Source of the DNA: Marchantia polymorpha subsp. ruderalis
Taxonomy: Eukaryota > Streptophyta > Marchantiopsida > Marchantiales > Marchantiaceae
DNA: 64,000 nucleotides
Reading direction: 5' to 3'
Assembly (NCBI GenBank): GCA_037833965.1
Contig: AP031352.1
Coordinates: forward strand, 32,476,001-32,540,000
Both the position numbers and the translations under genes were made by a program. Positions 1-12,104 of the stretch are shown in pieces. The notes under the pieces were generated by a model that saw only the letters and a list, made by a program, of their open reading frames with translations, ran no database searches and had not been told where the DNA came from. Each line of letters opens with the position of its first letter. Within the stretch, counting starts at the first letter, position 1.

Positions 1-2379
1 TGTCTCGATGAATCTTCATCCCTAAGATACTCTTGGCCGTTTCTAGATCTTTCATTCTAAACTCCAAACTCAAACGAGATTTGAGATTATTCACTTCAGA
101 TCTATCTTTAGCCGCGATAAGCATGTCATCTACATAGAGTACTAGAATAACAAAACCAAAGATCTCATTACTCACACTTTTCATGTATACACATGGATCA
201 AACAAACTCCGTTTGAAACCTTGTGCACACATAAAGTCATCAAACTGCTTGTTCCATTGTCTTGGAGCTTGCTTTGGTCCATACAAAGACTTCAACAATT
301 TGCAGACCAATTACTCTTGGCTTTTCTTCACAAAAGCTATCGGTTGTTTCTTGAAGATAATCTCATCCAAGCTACCATATAGGAAAGCTGTGACAACATC
401 CGTTTGATCTAGGATAAGACCAAATAACACAACAAGTACACAAAGTAATTTGATAGTGACATATTTTGCGACTGGTGAGTATACCTCATTATAGTCCATG
501 TCTTTCTCTTGTGTGAATCCATTGGCCACGAGTCTGGCCTTGTGGCCAGACTCGTGGCCACGAGGTAGATTTTCCCCACACTCTCCGTCGGACTATCTTT
601 CAGCTTGTAAACCCATTTAGAGTCCACCACTTGTTGTCCAGGTGGAAGCTTAACTAGCTTCCAAGTCTTGTTGTCATTGAGAGATTGCATCTCTTGCTCC
701 ATTGAAGCATCCCACTCAAGCTTATCAGTAGAAGCTTGAGCCTCACGATATGAAGAAGGTTCTCCTTCCTCCAAGATAAACGCATTACCATCATCATCTC
801 TATCTTCAAGCTCTCGATCGTGAAGATTAGATGAATTGGCCCATGAACCATACCTCGTAGGAGCTCTACTCACACGATCTGATGATCTCCGAGTAGAAGT
901 TTATGACTAATCTCAATCATCTGGTGCTCAAATAAGAGTCTCACCAATGACTTCTTGCTACTCTAGTTCCAGCTGATGAGTAACACCTTCCCGTTGTTCC
1001 GGAAGCTCTCCTTGTGGTCTATCATTAAATCCATAATGATCAATCTTCCCCTCAACAATATCGGAAAGTGGAGATTTGCCCTTGTCAGTACGAGGAGCGT
1101 GAGCATTCTCCTCCTCTTTCAACGATCTGGGCTCGTCGAAAGATACATCCCTACTAACAATCACCTTACAAGCTACGGGATCCCATAGCCTTAACCCTTC
1201 ACACCACTTGCATAACCAAGAAAGCAGCATTTCTTGGAAGTAGGATCCAACTTGATCCTATGCTCCTTAGATAAAAGAGGGTAAGCCGTGCAACCAAATA
1301 TCCTTAATCGATTGTAATAAGCAACCCGCTTGTTCCCCCATTACAAACAAAGTTGAAAAATCAATTGCACTTGAAGGAGAAAGATTTACCAAGTAAACTG
1401 CGGTATTCACAACTTCAGCCCAAAATTTATATGGTAAACCTGATTGGCTCATCATACTTCGCATCTTCTCCAACACTGTTCGATTGAGCCGTGTATAAAC
1501 CGTGATGAGATGGCAAGTAATCACTTCTGCTTTGCAGTATTTTTCAAATTTCTTAGAGATATACTCCCTGCCATTGTCCGAACGCTAATATCTCACCCGC
1601 ACATTCAAGGCTTTCACTTTGTGCACCGTCTGAGTCTCAACTTAGGTCTCCAACTTTTAAAAGTTGCAAAGACTTTAGACTTTTCCTTGAGAAAATAAAC
1701 CCAAACAAATCTTGAGTAGTCATCAATGAAAACTACATAGTACCACTTGCAAGATAGTGAGGCTATATAGTGGAGATGGACCCCACACATCACTATGTAC
1801 ATATTCAAGAATCACCTTGGAGCTATGAATTCCAACACCAAAAGGCTTTCTATGGTGCTTCCCCATAACACAATGCTCACAAAAATCTAAATCAATCTTA
1901 TCCAAACTGGATAAAAGATTCTTTTCGCGAAGCAAAGTCAAATACTTGTCACTCATATGGCACATCCTGGAATGCCAAATCTGAGCCATTCCATGTCAAG
2001 ATCTAGTGACATTGACTTCTCCGCACGCAGTATTACCCTCTAACACATATAGATTCCTATGCTTGTTTTCTTTCAAGACAGCTTTATCTCTCGCTTTGAC
2101 TTGAAGTACACCATCAGCTACCGACCACCGATGACTATTAGTGTCCAATACACCAAGAGAAATCAAGTTCTTTTTCATCTCAGGAATATATTTCACATTC
2201 GTCAATGTGCGAACTACTCCATCAAACATCATAATCCTCACAGATCCAATACCGACAGCTTGACAAGGGTGATCATTCCCCATCAAGACTGTACCGTTCA
2301 ATGCAAGGTAAGAACTAAAGTACTCTCTGTTGTGACATATATGGTATGAACAAGCACTATCAAGAATCCATTCATCATC
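1..2379 (-). pseudogene. pol: copia pol: protease, integrase, partial reverse transcriptase
   Basis: The protease active-site region WILDSACSYH reads at about 2346-2375 on the minus strand. It is followed by the pre-integrase region (KNLISLGVLD near 2160), then the integrase zinc-binding pattern with H-x3-H in HSRMCH and C-x2-C in CEHC at 1850-1990. Integrase core signatures follow ([16 protein letters not shown] near 1690; GLPYKFWAEVVNTAVYLVN near 1410). Reverse transcriptase begins near 720 (EWDASMEQEMQSL), passes a disrupted palm entry at 520-600 and reaches YVDDML at about 121-138. The coding frame changes several times, so this is a dead copy. An inverted 23-bp duplication near 540-562 accounts for one frameshift. 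Confidence 0.9.
523..560. repeat. 17-bp perfect hairpin inside copia reverse transcriptase
   Basis: Arms at 523-539 and 544-560 are perfectly complementary, with a 4-base loop. The left arm encodes, on the minus strand, the conserved ARLVA stretch expected at this point of a copia reverse transcriptase. The right arm is extra inverted sequence with no counterpart in the family and shifts the frame. Confidence 0.9.
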
Positions 2380-3272
2380 TCTTCTTTTAGATAATGTGCA
2401 AAGGGCATATTTCTGGCATCATAAAGCATAATCATCATTAAGCAAATCATCCTCAAGGTCAGCACTTGCAACATTTGCATTTGCAGAGGATGAATCACTT
2501 GACTTTCCACGACAATCCTTCTTCATGTGGCCAACCTTGCCACACTTCCAACATAGCAAAGTCTTCTTGTCTCGAGAGTTCCCTCGAGACTTCGATCTGA
2601 ATTTTTGCTTGTCTTCACCCGTCGGCCGCTTCTATGACCTATCTCGGTTCACATTCAGCGCCACTCCGGCCGATGTAGAGGATAGAGACTGCTGCATCAT
2701 CTTTTGTTGAAGCTCATCTGTCTTCAATGCACTCACCACCTCATTGTAGGTTATGGTACTTCTATCTCAATGTAGAAGTACTTGAGATAGATTCTTGTAT
2801 AAAGGAGGTAGTGAACTCAAGAGGTGTAGAGCCTTCCTCTCGTCACTTAACTCCTCACCAAGGTTTTGTAAATCCAACACAAGATCATTGAAAGCATCAA
2901 TGTGATCTTGTACCTTGGTATTACCATCCTTCATCTTGAAACTTATTAGCTTCAAAGATGTGTAGAGCCGATTGGACAACTCTTTTTGATGGTACTTCCG
3001 CTGGAGAGACTCAAACAACGACAAACAATTCCCATACTCTTCAATCTGCCGTATCACATGGGGTTTTGGATAGAGCATGACTGTATTTACCGCCATCTCT
3101 TGCATATCGTTCCAGTCTTCTCCAGGCACGTCTTCCGGCTTCATCTTCAAAAGCTTACAAAACTAGTAGCTTTCAACATGCCCTTCACTTGTCGTTCCCA
3201 CAGCAAGTAGTCCGTACGTTCATCATACTTGGCAATCTCAAACTTGGTGCCACCGACCTTTATTGTCCCCAT
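2380..3272 (-). pseudogene. gag: copia gag (capsid/nucleocapsid), frameshifted
   Basis: The minus-strand ATG at 3272 opens a peptide beginning MGTIKVGGTKFEIAKYDE, followed by YLLWERQVKGML, a typical copia gag N-terminus. A frameshift near 3150 is followed by an open stretch to 2767 with the usual helical gag core, including LHLLSSLPPLY. A CCHC zinc knuckle, CWKCGKVGHMKKDC, lies at 2512-2553. Gag would package the element's RNA in virus-like particles. At least one frameshift and further breaks before the knuckle make it a pseudogene. Confidence 0.85.
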
Positions 3273-4587
3273 GATGCCTCGCTTGGTCTCTTGACCTTCC
3301 TACAGTGCTATTTCAATGCCAATATGGTTCTTTGAACTATCTTCCCCTTGGTATATACGATATAATTTGGAAATTTACCCTCAAGAATGAACTCCAAGAG
3401 AAATTTCAGAACCACTTGAACATAGCTCACAAGATAACCTTTTCGAAACTTTAAACAACTTGCAAAACCGACCTCCAAGTGAAAACTTATTTACCGTCAA
3501 AGTTGGGGGGGTCAAAACTGCCAAAAAGTAATTTTCTCCCCCGTTTTGAACTCCCCGGAGAATCTTGAAAGTGGAAATAATTTTCTCCAAGGACCTTCAA
3601 AGATGGCTAGAACGTGCACGTAGCTAACTTCGTCACAAATGCGCACAAAAAAGTTTGGAAAAAAACGGTCACCTTTTGCCCCTCCAAATCCATCGTCAAT
3701 GGCAAGAATATGACGTTCTGTTTTAGAATCTTTTTGAAAGATTCCGTGACAGGGGGCATAAGGCCCTGTCGCACAAAGAGACATACCCTGTCACAGGGCC
3801 CAGACAGAGCCAGGGTCAAAATTTGGAAATTTTCCCGAATTTAGGGTTTATGGATTACAAGTGAAAATAAAACGAAGTGAAAAAGGGGGGATCTACTTTT
3901 CTCCAAAGTAAAAAGTTTAGGGTTTTCTCACTTATGTAGCCAAATTTTCATCTTGTCACTATGACAGGCCTGTTAGGGATTTCAGGCCCGTCAGAAAGGT
4001 ACCTAGACTCGCATCTCGATCCTCCGTTCGCCCTAGACTGCAATTTCGGTTGCAAATTGATCGCGTCGGCTCGATGTATCCGTTGCTCTACTTTTCGTCC
4101 CGCTTTTCCTCACCAAACAAACGTCACAACAAAAAATGAGTTTGAGATCGTACCTAAATGTCCATAGCCGGCGGAAACTTCAGAATTCGTTTTTGGCTTG
4201 TAACTTTCCACCCGCAAGTCAAAACTTGACAAATCTTGCGCCAATGCGACCGGCTTGCCTTGATCTACGTTTCGCACACAACCTTGCAGGTTCACACACA
4301 CTGTGACTCCTCCGAAATAAAAAAATTAATTTTGGAAATTTTACAGAAAAAACCATCAGTAAAATCTTAAAACATTTGACCATGAAACCGTCGAAAAAAC
4401 CCTAATCTCAATTACTCCGTGCTCCGAGCTCCGATCGATCTTGTTCAGGTACCGTTAGAACGCTCTAGACCTAAGCTCTCCGATTATCCAAGATTTTCCC
4501 ACATCCGCGCGACGAAACTCCGAGAAAATCTCAAATCGTCAACTAACTGCTCGCACGAGCACTCACAAACCTGTCACCTCCCAGTTG
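3273..4587 (-). other. Long untranslated leader of the left copia element
   Basis: About 1.3 kb separates the primer-binding site from the likely gag ATG (A at 3272 on the minus strand). I see no conserved protein in it. It holds several short inverted repeats built on GACAGG/CCTGTC at 3745-3800 and 3961-4000, which could fold in the genomic RNA. Small open frames here look fortuitous. Confidence 0.6.
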
Positions 4588-4600
4588 AGCTCTGATACCA
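4588..4600 (-). other. Primer-binding site (initiator tRNA-Met type)
   Basis: The minus strand reads TGGTATCAGAGCT, the standard plant copia primer-binding site complementary to the 3' end of initiator methionine tRNA. It sits two bases inside the LTR boundary and fixes the orientation and 5' end of the element. Confidence 0.9.
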
Positions 4601-4602
4601 TT

Positions 4603-4967
4603 TGAAGTCAACCAAGAAATAACGTGGTTCACATACACTGAGGATACGTCCACGGGATCAATCAGAACTTCACTAAGACTCTAAGTCATAGCCGTACCGA
4701 GTATCTGCTCTTCAAGCTCTATCGTTCTTCCTAAAGCACTCATACACAACGAGTGTTCTATCTCTCTCCTAGTGAGCTCACACAAGCTCACCTATATAGC
4801 AAGCAGTACTAACCTAAGCTAGTCTTTGACTAAGGTTAATCTAACTAGAGTTAGCCAAGATCTAAGAGTTATCCTAACAAGAGGGACGAAGTAGGAAGGA
4901 ACGAATAAGAGTGAAACCTTTGGTACTTATTGAGACGAAACCTCTACTTGGAAGATAAAGGTTGACA
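4603..4967 (-). repeat. 5' LTR of the left copia element (365 bp)
   Basis: On the minus strand the segment begins TGTCAACC and ends GGTTGACTTCA, giving the TG...CA ends and short inverted termini of an LTR. It directly abuts the primer-binding site at 4588-4600. A TATATAG box at 4793-4799, read on the minus strand, is the likely core promoter. The bases beyond 4967 are AAGGA, the expected 5-bp target duplication, but the matching copy is outside the window and cannot be checked. Confidence 0.8.
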
Positions 4968-6920
4968 AAGGATCCAGCGAGAGCTGAACCTCCGACCGAA
5001 AAGCTTGTCGATCAATTCACTCATTCATTCAATTAGCTGCACAGCCAGCAAGAAGGGCAAACATTTTCTTCGCGGTTATATATTTTGAAACTTATCACGG
5101 GGTGCACATTGGGAGCTTTTTGAAGGCGTCACTACGACTGCAACGAGCGACCTTTGCGCATGCTCGATGATATGAGCTGAATATCATATGAAACCAAATT
5201 GTGCACGTCAATTCAGTCAGTCAACACCTTATTTCTCATCTCCCTCCCTCCTCAACTCTGTTTGCTCACACATACATTTCCCGCCCCGCCCCAGTGCAGT
5301 CAGGCCAGCCCATCACATTGCCGTGATCCACATTCAGGCTAGCGGCAGTCGCAACAGCAATCATTAGGTCAGATCAGACTAGTAGAAGGACAAACCAAGC
5401 CTAGTTGAGCTATTGTGAGGGCTTGAGATGCCGACGGGTTGCAGATAGTTCACGGCAGTGGGGTATAGTGGACATCATAGTTTGTTTGCGAGGATGCCAG
5501 CCATGGTAGAAGAGCCATAAATTGAATCCATTGGCACCTATAACCTTGGATCAATTTTGGTCTATCGTATATTAGCGTGAGGTATGATTAGCCCAAAGTG
5601 AGGGATAACTAGCGCCTATCAATGAAAAATGTTGAGTGATTATTGAACTTTTGAACGTTTAAAGTGTGAAACATTTTTACATAACAATATTTTATATCAA
5701 AATCATCTTTATAGTTTATGACATGAATCATAAAATTATATTTGATATTTCATATAATTAAATTTATATTGCAATATTCAAAATTGAACTTTCAAATCTT
5801 TTTTTTTCATTGTAGATTAACTCTTCATATAAAAATTGTAAAAGAAAAAAAATGACTCATGAATTTGTATGTAAATATGTATGTAGATTTAAGTGTGTAT
5901 GTACAGAAGGGATAGCAAATCATCATTGTGTTTGCAAGAAACTTATTCCAATTATAATTTAGAAATGAATTGTTAAACTTCATAGAAATTTATAAAACTA
6001 AGTCATTTTATTAATTACTCTGTTACGAAATTAATGCTTAGATATTAGTATATTCATGGGTATTGGATTTCAGTATCATTGACTTATTTTTAATATTTAA
6101 TTATTTTTTACAATTTTTAGTTTATTTAATTATGTGTATATCAAATTAAAAACTATAAATAATAATTTTCAATTAAATATTGTGTGACGTATTTTGTTGT
6201 GTATATTTTCATGAGTTTAATCAAGTTTTATTCTTTGATGAGAATTTCTATAGCTATTTATAAAATCTGTCTAATCTGTCTTCTATTTATAAAATTCAAT
6301 CGTTATTTTCATAACATGATAAAAAATTTCATTTTAGGAAGTTTCAAAATTATACTCTTCTCTTGAATAACATCAGGTTGATTTGTTTCCTTACATATGT
6401 AATGATTGCAGCAAATTGTAGATTTTGTAATTAGAAATGAGATGTATTTAAACAAATCAGAGCTAATGATCGACATATAAATAAATCTCCGTGAAATTTC
6501 TATATGCACATACGAGTACGATAGTGGTATAATGATACACATGTCTACAATATTGTTGACACCATAAAAAATAAACAAAAAGCAATTTCTCTATTGAAAC
6601 TATGCATAAAGATGATAAAATTTGGCAATGTAGGAAATTTATTGCATTTTTATAATTATACTCAGTATTTAAGAAAGATAGTTAGTATTCTTGATCAAAA
6701 TAGGTAAAGAAAGTCAAATTTGCTTTCTTAAATTTTTTTTATTTCAGAAAAAAAAACATATTATATACATGCTTAATTTATTATTGTTAAAAAGGCCAAA
6801 TATGAAGGATTTCATCTGTTATGTGAGATATAATAATATTTTTTGCATTGTAATATCGTAATGATATATATATATGGTCACTTTTGTTAGAGTTAGTTTA
6901 CAAATACAGGGTATATATCA
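4968..6920. other. AT-rich intergenic DNA
   Basis: No gene is supported here. After about 5640 the sequence is strongly AT-rich with many homopolymer runs. The first 600 bases are more balanced in composition, but I recognise no coding or repeat signature in them. Confidence 0.6.
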
Positions 6921-6924
6921 ATAA

Positions 6925-7418
6925 TTGACGGTGGTCACCATGTTGATGAATGTCCTTGTGTGTGTGCTCTCATGTTCCTGGCAGGGGAATCGAGAGAATT
7001 ATGACGTTAGAACTCGATGGCACAAAAAATGGTGGACAGTGATCCAGAAAGACCTCGAGAAAGCGCTTCCGGACTCGGTGGACAATCTTTACCTTTACTT
7101 CATCCTATCTTTTTGATCTGATTTCACTCTTCCTTTTCAGGATTCTGAATATCTTATTTCTTGACTTACAACGGCATTTCCTTTCAAGTGTAATGGTCTA
7201 CGAGTGATGTAGGGTTCATATTGTATATGCACATCTTTGAACAAGGCAAGTTAGACTCCACGATCGCCGTTGCAGAGCTTTCCGAAATTCGTAAGTTGCG
7301 TCACAAATTCGGGGCCCAATTTCTCGAATGGAAAGCTAAAGAGCCTTATGGCGGCTTGAACCGAAGGAACATAAATAGCAAACCCAAGTGCCTACCGTCT
7401 ACTTGTGTCATCACGTGA
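6925..7418 (+). other. Possible exon fragments of an unrecognised gene
   Basis: Two short open stretches have a more protein-like composition than their surroundings. At 6985-7115 a CAG boundary is followed by GNRENYDVRTRWHKKWW and then IQKDLEKALPDS. At 7245-7390 there is LDSTIAVAELSEIRKLRHKF. I do not recognise either, and no clean splice structure joins them. They could be remnants of a gene or chance open frames upstream of LCB1. Confidence 0.2.
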
Positions 7419-8156
7419 ATGCGATTATTACTGCATATAGCAGGGGTCGCAAGGCCAAAGTTTGTGGCAACCCGACGTCACTTCCGCCCATCGCGACGAC
7501 AGTCAAACACACGAATAGAGGAAGAGAATACTGCGACACGTGGGTTTCGACGCGCCGGTTACCCGCAACAACGAGAGTCGCGACGGAATGGGCCGGAATG
7601 AGAACATTCCCTCGACTTCCGAGTTTCAAAACCCCTCCCAGAAACATCGCGAGTTCGCAATCCGGAAACAGAAGAAGATGGAGATTTGCGACCCGATCGC
7701 CTGAAAATAGAGACAAGAAATGGTGGAAGATCGCGAAAGTCTTCTTTCTGTCTGGCAGAGTGACCGCGTGTCTTGCTGCTGCTCTCTCTGTGCAGCAGAA
7801 GGGAGAGAGGGAGGGAGAGTCGCCGATGGATGATGATGGTCATGATGTTGCCGTCCGCGAGGAAGAAATTACGGGAAGACCGCAATTGCGCGCACGAAGG
7901 CGCAGCAGCTCGCATCAAGCTTGCCGTGTCGGCAGGACGGGACAAAAAGATGATCGCTAGATCGTAGCTTTGTCGCCCTGGAAATGCTTCGATTTCTGTG
8001 GTAGTGTTGGGAGTAGAGCAGTGGGCTTGAATGTTTTTGGTGTTGAAACCTCTCAAGAAACCGCGAATCGAGGGGAGTGAGAGGTAGGAGAAACTGTGCC
8101 AGAAACGGAGGGGTCGTTTGATAGATCACCTTCTTCGGTGGTAATTGGGATAGAGA
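7419..8156 (+). promoter_or_regulatory. GC-richer upstream region of LCB1 (probable promoter and 5' UTR)
   Basis: The base composition rises sharply relative to the flanking AT-rich DNA just before the LCB1 start codon. Long open frames on both strands here (for example + 7388-7960) have arginine-rich, low-information translations and look like by-products of composition. No clear TATA box could be assigned, and the transcription start is unknown. Confidence 0.45.
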
Positions 8157-11100
8157 ATGGCAAGTAAGATGATGAATTCGGTGGTTGCCTTCTTCGACGA
8201 GCCGTTTGCTGATGCGGTGGTATTGGGTTTCAAAATTGATGGTGAGGTTTTTTAATCTGTGAGTGTTTAGAAGTATCCTCTTAGGGCGGGTTTCTTTTCT
8301 CGTGGATCTTCTCAGGCACATGGTGTGACGGGCACCCGAGATCTTTGATTGCTCAAGCTGGCTCATATGTCTTGCAATCACTGTGTACAGGACATTTGCT
8401 GGTAGAAGCAGTTCTTATTGCTGCCATCGTCTTCCTGCTGATGCAGAAAAGTTATCAACCCGAAAAGAAACCCCTCACGCAAAATGTGAGTTCGTTTCTT
8501 GTGCAGTGGCTATCAGCTTTGGAAGTGACTGCTTTCAGGAATGATGTGTCGTTGGGAAGAGCTGTAAGTATAACCATTTTTGGTTGTTGTCCCGAATTTT
8601 TCTTTCCGGATTATAATTGTTTTTGCGGACATGACAGGAAATTGACCAATTGTGCGATGAGTGGGTCCCTGATCCTTTGCACCCTCCTATCACCGAAGCA
8701 ATGCAAGCGAAAGTTCCAGTCTTGGAAAGGTATTCGCCTTGGAGGCGTATCAGCCGGGTTGGATTTTCCTTAGTTCTTCCTTCGCACCACATTTGTGGGT
8801 GTTTTGATGCCAGCCCAGTTTATCTGATTCCTTCGGTCAGTATCTATATAAGGTTTTCTCGTTAATGTATGAGAGTTCTTTATTGGGTACTTGCTCAGAA
8901 TTTGATGTCGTACGCGACTTTCAATATGATGAGTCATGGTCTCAGGAAGATTCTCCAGATTCGCGTTTGTGAGGTTCTATGCTTTACGCCCCACTAAGAC
9001 TAAAAAGTATGAGTGGGAATTACAGTTTTGGCGACTTAAAGGGTGAATAAGTCTTTCAGTACTCTTTTTCTAATGGAGTGAAGTTTGGATGTGGTAGTGC
9101 CGCAGGCCCTCACACAATTGTTGCCGGGAAGGATGTTCTAAACCTTTCGTGTGCAAACTATCTGGGTCTAGTTGGCCACCCAAGAGTGAAGGTAATTTTA
9201 TGCTCATGAATGAAGGATGGTAGCAGGAAAGAAGTAGTACAAATATGAATCTTTCCTTCCTTTTTTTGAAGTCAAGTGAGGTGGGAGATTTTGTTTACGG
9301 CATAGCGAAGTTGAACACCGAAATATTCTTTCATGAACATAGGCAGGAAGATCTTTTTGTTTTTGCATTTTCTGACTTTGTGTGCATGATGAGTTTTGAC
9401 CCTGGGGTTTTCATTAGAATATAAGCTGCCGGAGATTTGTAAATGGTTTGTTTTTCGGTCTGTATTACAGGAAACTTGCAATTCTGCCCTTAATAAGTAT
9501 GGGGTTGGTGCTTGTGGTCCTCGTGGGTTCTATGGAACAATAGGTAACAATTGTTTCTGTTTGACTTCGTGCGGTCGTAATGTTCTTTCGCTAATGTCCT
9601 ATATTTTTTCCAATTCCAATTTATCTGTAAATCAAAAACTTAGCAGTACTTTTCCTAAGTGATTTGCCAGCTTAGCGTCGTGTATTTAGTGGATATGTTA
9701 TTGAAGTTCTTTCTAGTATTGCCCCCCTCGTGGATAAGCTATTTTGCAAGATGCTTAATCTCGAAATTTTGTTTTTTTCAGATGTGCATCTTGATCTGGA
9801 GGCCAAAATAGCACAGTTCTTGAAGACTCCTGATTCCATCCTTTATTCTTATGGTCTTGCCACAATTGCAAGTGTTATTCCCGCCTTTTGTAAGCGGGGA
9901 GATCTCATACTAGCGTAAGCTTTGTCACTTTCCCGTATTCACATGGCTTGCTTGGTGGGAGACAATGCGAGCTTTAAAAATTTGGTTCTGATTTCCAAGT
10001 CATGTGTCATGAGTACAGGAATTCTCTTGTCTGTCCGCTTCGATTTCCATCTCTGGTTTAGAGTCACAGCCATTTCATTAGGCAATTTGATTTACCCCCG
10101 TCATATTTCATAGGGATGAAGGTGTTCATTGGGGAATCCAGAACGGGCTCTACTTATCTAGAAGCACTGTGAAACTCTTCAAACATAATGATATGAAACA
10201 TCTGGAGTCTCTGCTCGAGGAAGTTTTCCGAGAAGACAAGCGCAAGAAGAAAGCATTGAATCGTCGCTTTATAGTTGTTGAAGCTATTTACCAGGTATCA
10301 TATATGAGGAGCGTATGATCCAAAGGGGAGCGTCTGATCCTTCTTTAGTTTCTATTCTCTCTTGCTCTTCTAAATACATGAGCTTAATAATCTTACAAAC
10401 CTATTGAAAAGTAGGTGAGCGTGATCCTTCATCCTCGTTCATACTTGATTCTGAGTTGATTGTGCAAATGTTTCTGTATTCTGGTAGAATTCAGGTCTTA
10501 TGACGCCTCTAGATGAAGTTATTCGTCTGAAGGAGAAGTACAAGTTCAGAGTTCTAGTTGACGAGAGCCACTCTCTCGGTGTACTTGGAAAGACAGGCCG
10601 TGGTATTACAGAACATTTCAATCTGCCGGTGTGTTAATTACCTTCCTCTACCATATTAGCGCTTTTGCACATGGTTTCTGTTCTCCGTGAAGCGTCTTTC
10701 ACCTCATCTTCGTTGTGGCAGTCATTTATTGAGTTTCTTTCACTTGTGGCAGGTTGAAAAAGTTGACATTCTAACTGCAGCCATGGGGCATGCCCTGGGC
10801 TCTGTTGGAGGATTTTGTACTGGAAGTGCCAAAGTAGTGGACCATCAGGTTCGTGAAAGGAAAACTGTTCCTCATATTTTCATGTCACGTGTAATACTGT
10901 TCTGAGTGCCATCACCGCATTCGAAACACATTCGTGCTTCTTGTCGTCTGTGTGCTCCTTGATATGAATACTACATGCAGTTTCTCCTTACTATCGAGAA
11001 TTAAATATTCGTGAACAGCGTCTCAGTGGTGCAGGTTATTGTTTCTCAGCATCGCTGCCTCCTTATTTAGCAAGTGGATCTATTGCCGCCATTGAAATTA

Positions 11101-11811
11101 TTGAGGAGAATCCAGATCTCCTAGTTAACTTACGGAGAAACATCATCACTTTTCGCAGATGTGGGTCTTCTTGCAGCTCTATCTTTGCTCTTTTCCTCTC
11201 TTGTTCGTAGCGAATGATTCTGAGTAGGCTTTTATTAGACGGACATTAAACTATGTACTGCTTTATACCTGCAGCCCTATCGAACATTCAGGAAGTGGTT
11301 GTAAGCGGTCACAATTTCTCGCCCCTTATATTTCTCCACCTGAAGACTCCAAGTTCACCAGATGTTGATGGACTTCTCCTCCAGGAGATTGCCGACCAGG
11401 TGGATGAATCCCTTACGCCACAATTTTGTTTCAACCTCACCCACCTAGCATGTTAGAAACTGCAATATTTTGCAGTTTCTAACATGCTAGGTGGTAGGTA
11501 TTAATATCAGGATGCTGCGTCATGAGAAGCTCCTAGCTTTACAATTGCACGGTGGTTCTCCTTCTGTCGATTATCAGTCAGCCGTAGGTTTCATGTATTA
11601 GGAGGCAGGTTACTGACAGGATTTGTGGTTACTACAGATGCTCGAGAAAGAATCTGTGCTCATAAGCGTGACCAAGCGTTCTTTCCTGGACAAATGCAAA
11701 TTCCCCATCGGTCTACGGCTCACTGTTTCAGCTGCACATACAGAGGAAGAGCTTCATGCAGCAGCCGGATCATTGCAACGTGTTGTACAGATTGTTTTAC
11801 AACAGCGATGA
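8157..11811 (+). CDS. LCB1: Serine palmitoyltransferase subunit LCB1
   Basis: With LCB2, this subunit condenses serine and palmitoyl-CoA to 3-ketodihydrosphingosine at the ER, the first step of sphingolipid synthesis. Twelve exons with GT-AG introns: 8157-8241, 8316-8485, 8638-8729, 9098-9191, 9471-9543, 9782-9914, 10114-10294, 10488-10628, 10753-10848, 11019-11160, 11275-11399, 11638-11811. Together they give 1,506 bases in frame, 501 residues plus TGA, close to the roughly 480 of other plant LCB1 proteins. A membrane segment lies at about residues 57-71 ([14 protein letters not shown]), followed by [10 protein letters not shown]. Family landmarks are [54 protein letters not shown] and [14 protein letters not shown]. 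As expected for LCB1, the [13 protein letters not shown] stretch lacks the PLP-binding lysine carried by LCB2. The Cys at residue 162 matches human SPTLC1 Cys133. Exon 1 is the least certain part because that N-terminus is poorly conserved. Confidence 0.95.
11441..11494. repeat. 25-bp perfect hairpin in LCB1 intron 11
   Basis: Arms 11441-11465 and 11470-11494 are exactly complementary around a TATT loop. It lies wholly in the last intron (11400-11637), so the coding sequence is unaffected. It resembles the other short hairpins in this window. Confidence 0.95.
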
Positions 11812-12098
11812 CCTCTGCTTGTGCCTTTTTTGAGAATTTTCGCCTTATGCTAGATGAAAAGGTTGAGCAGTGCAAGCTGATCCAAAAGAAATGTGTTTTA
11901 GATCCTGTATCGATCGGCTGAGAAAAAACTTGGTAGTAATGGAGGAAAGTCAAAATGGTCTTGCCATTCAAGGCCCTCGTTGTGTAAATTAATTGAAGGT
12001 GGTAGGATGATAAAGATTAAAGTAAATGCAGCCAATTTCTTGTTAATCAATGTCACTTTGGCACTTCTTTCTCTTCTTCCGAACGTAGTTTAGCATAT

Positions 12099-12104
12099 AA
12101 TAAA
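12099..12104 (+). terminator. Possible poly(A) signal of LCB1
   Basis: AATAAA lies about 290 bases after the LCB1 stop codon. The position and motif suit a plant polyadenylation signal, but no transcript evidence is available. Confidence 0.35.

Larger units (their letters stand above)
1..4967 (-). mobile_element. Ty1/copia LTR retrotransposon, 5' part, degenerate
   Basis: Read on the minus strand from 4967 downwards, the order is 5' LTR, primer-binding site, a long leader, gag with a CCHC knuckle, protease, integrase and reverse transcriptase. Integrase before reverse transcriptase is the Ty1/copia (Pseudoviridae) order. The window starts inside the reverse transcriptase just after the YVDD motif, so RNase H and the 3' LTR lie off the left edge. 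Frameshifts and in-frame stops separate the recognisable segments, so this copy cannot be autonomous. The domain calls rest on visible motifs described in the separate entries. Confidence 0.93.

Noticed and set aside
7388-7960. 190-codon + strand open frame and overlapping minus-strand frames before LCB1
   Set aside because: Arg/Ser-rich low-information translation in a GC-rich promoter-like region with open frames on both strands; no family motif.
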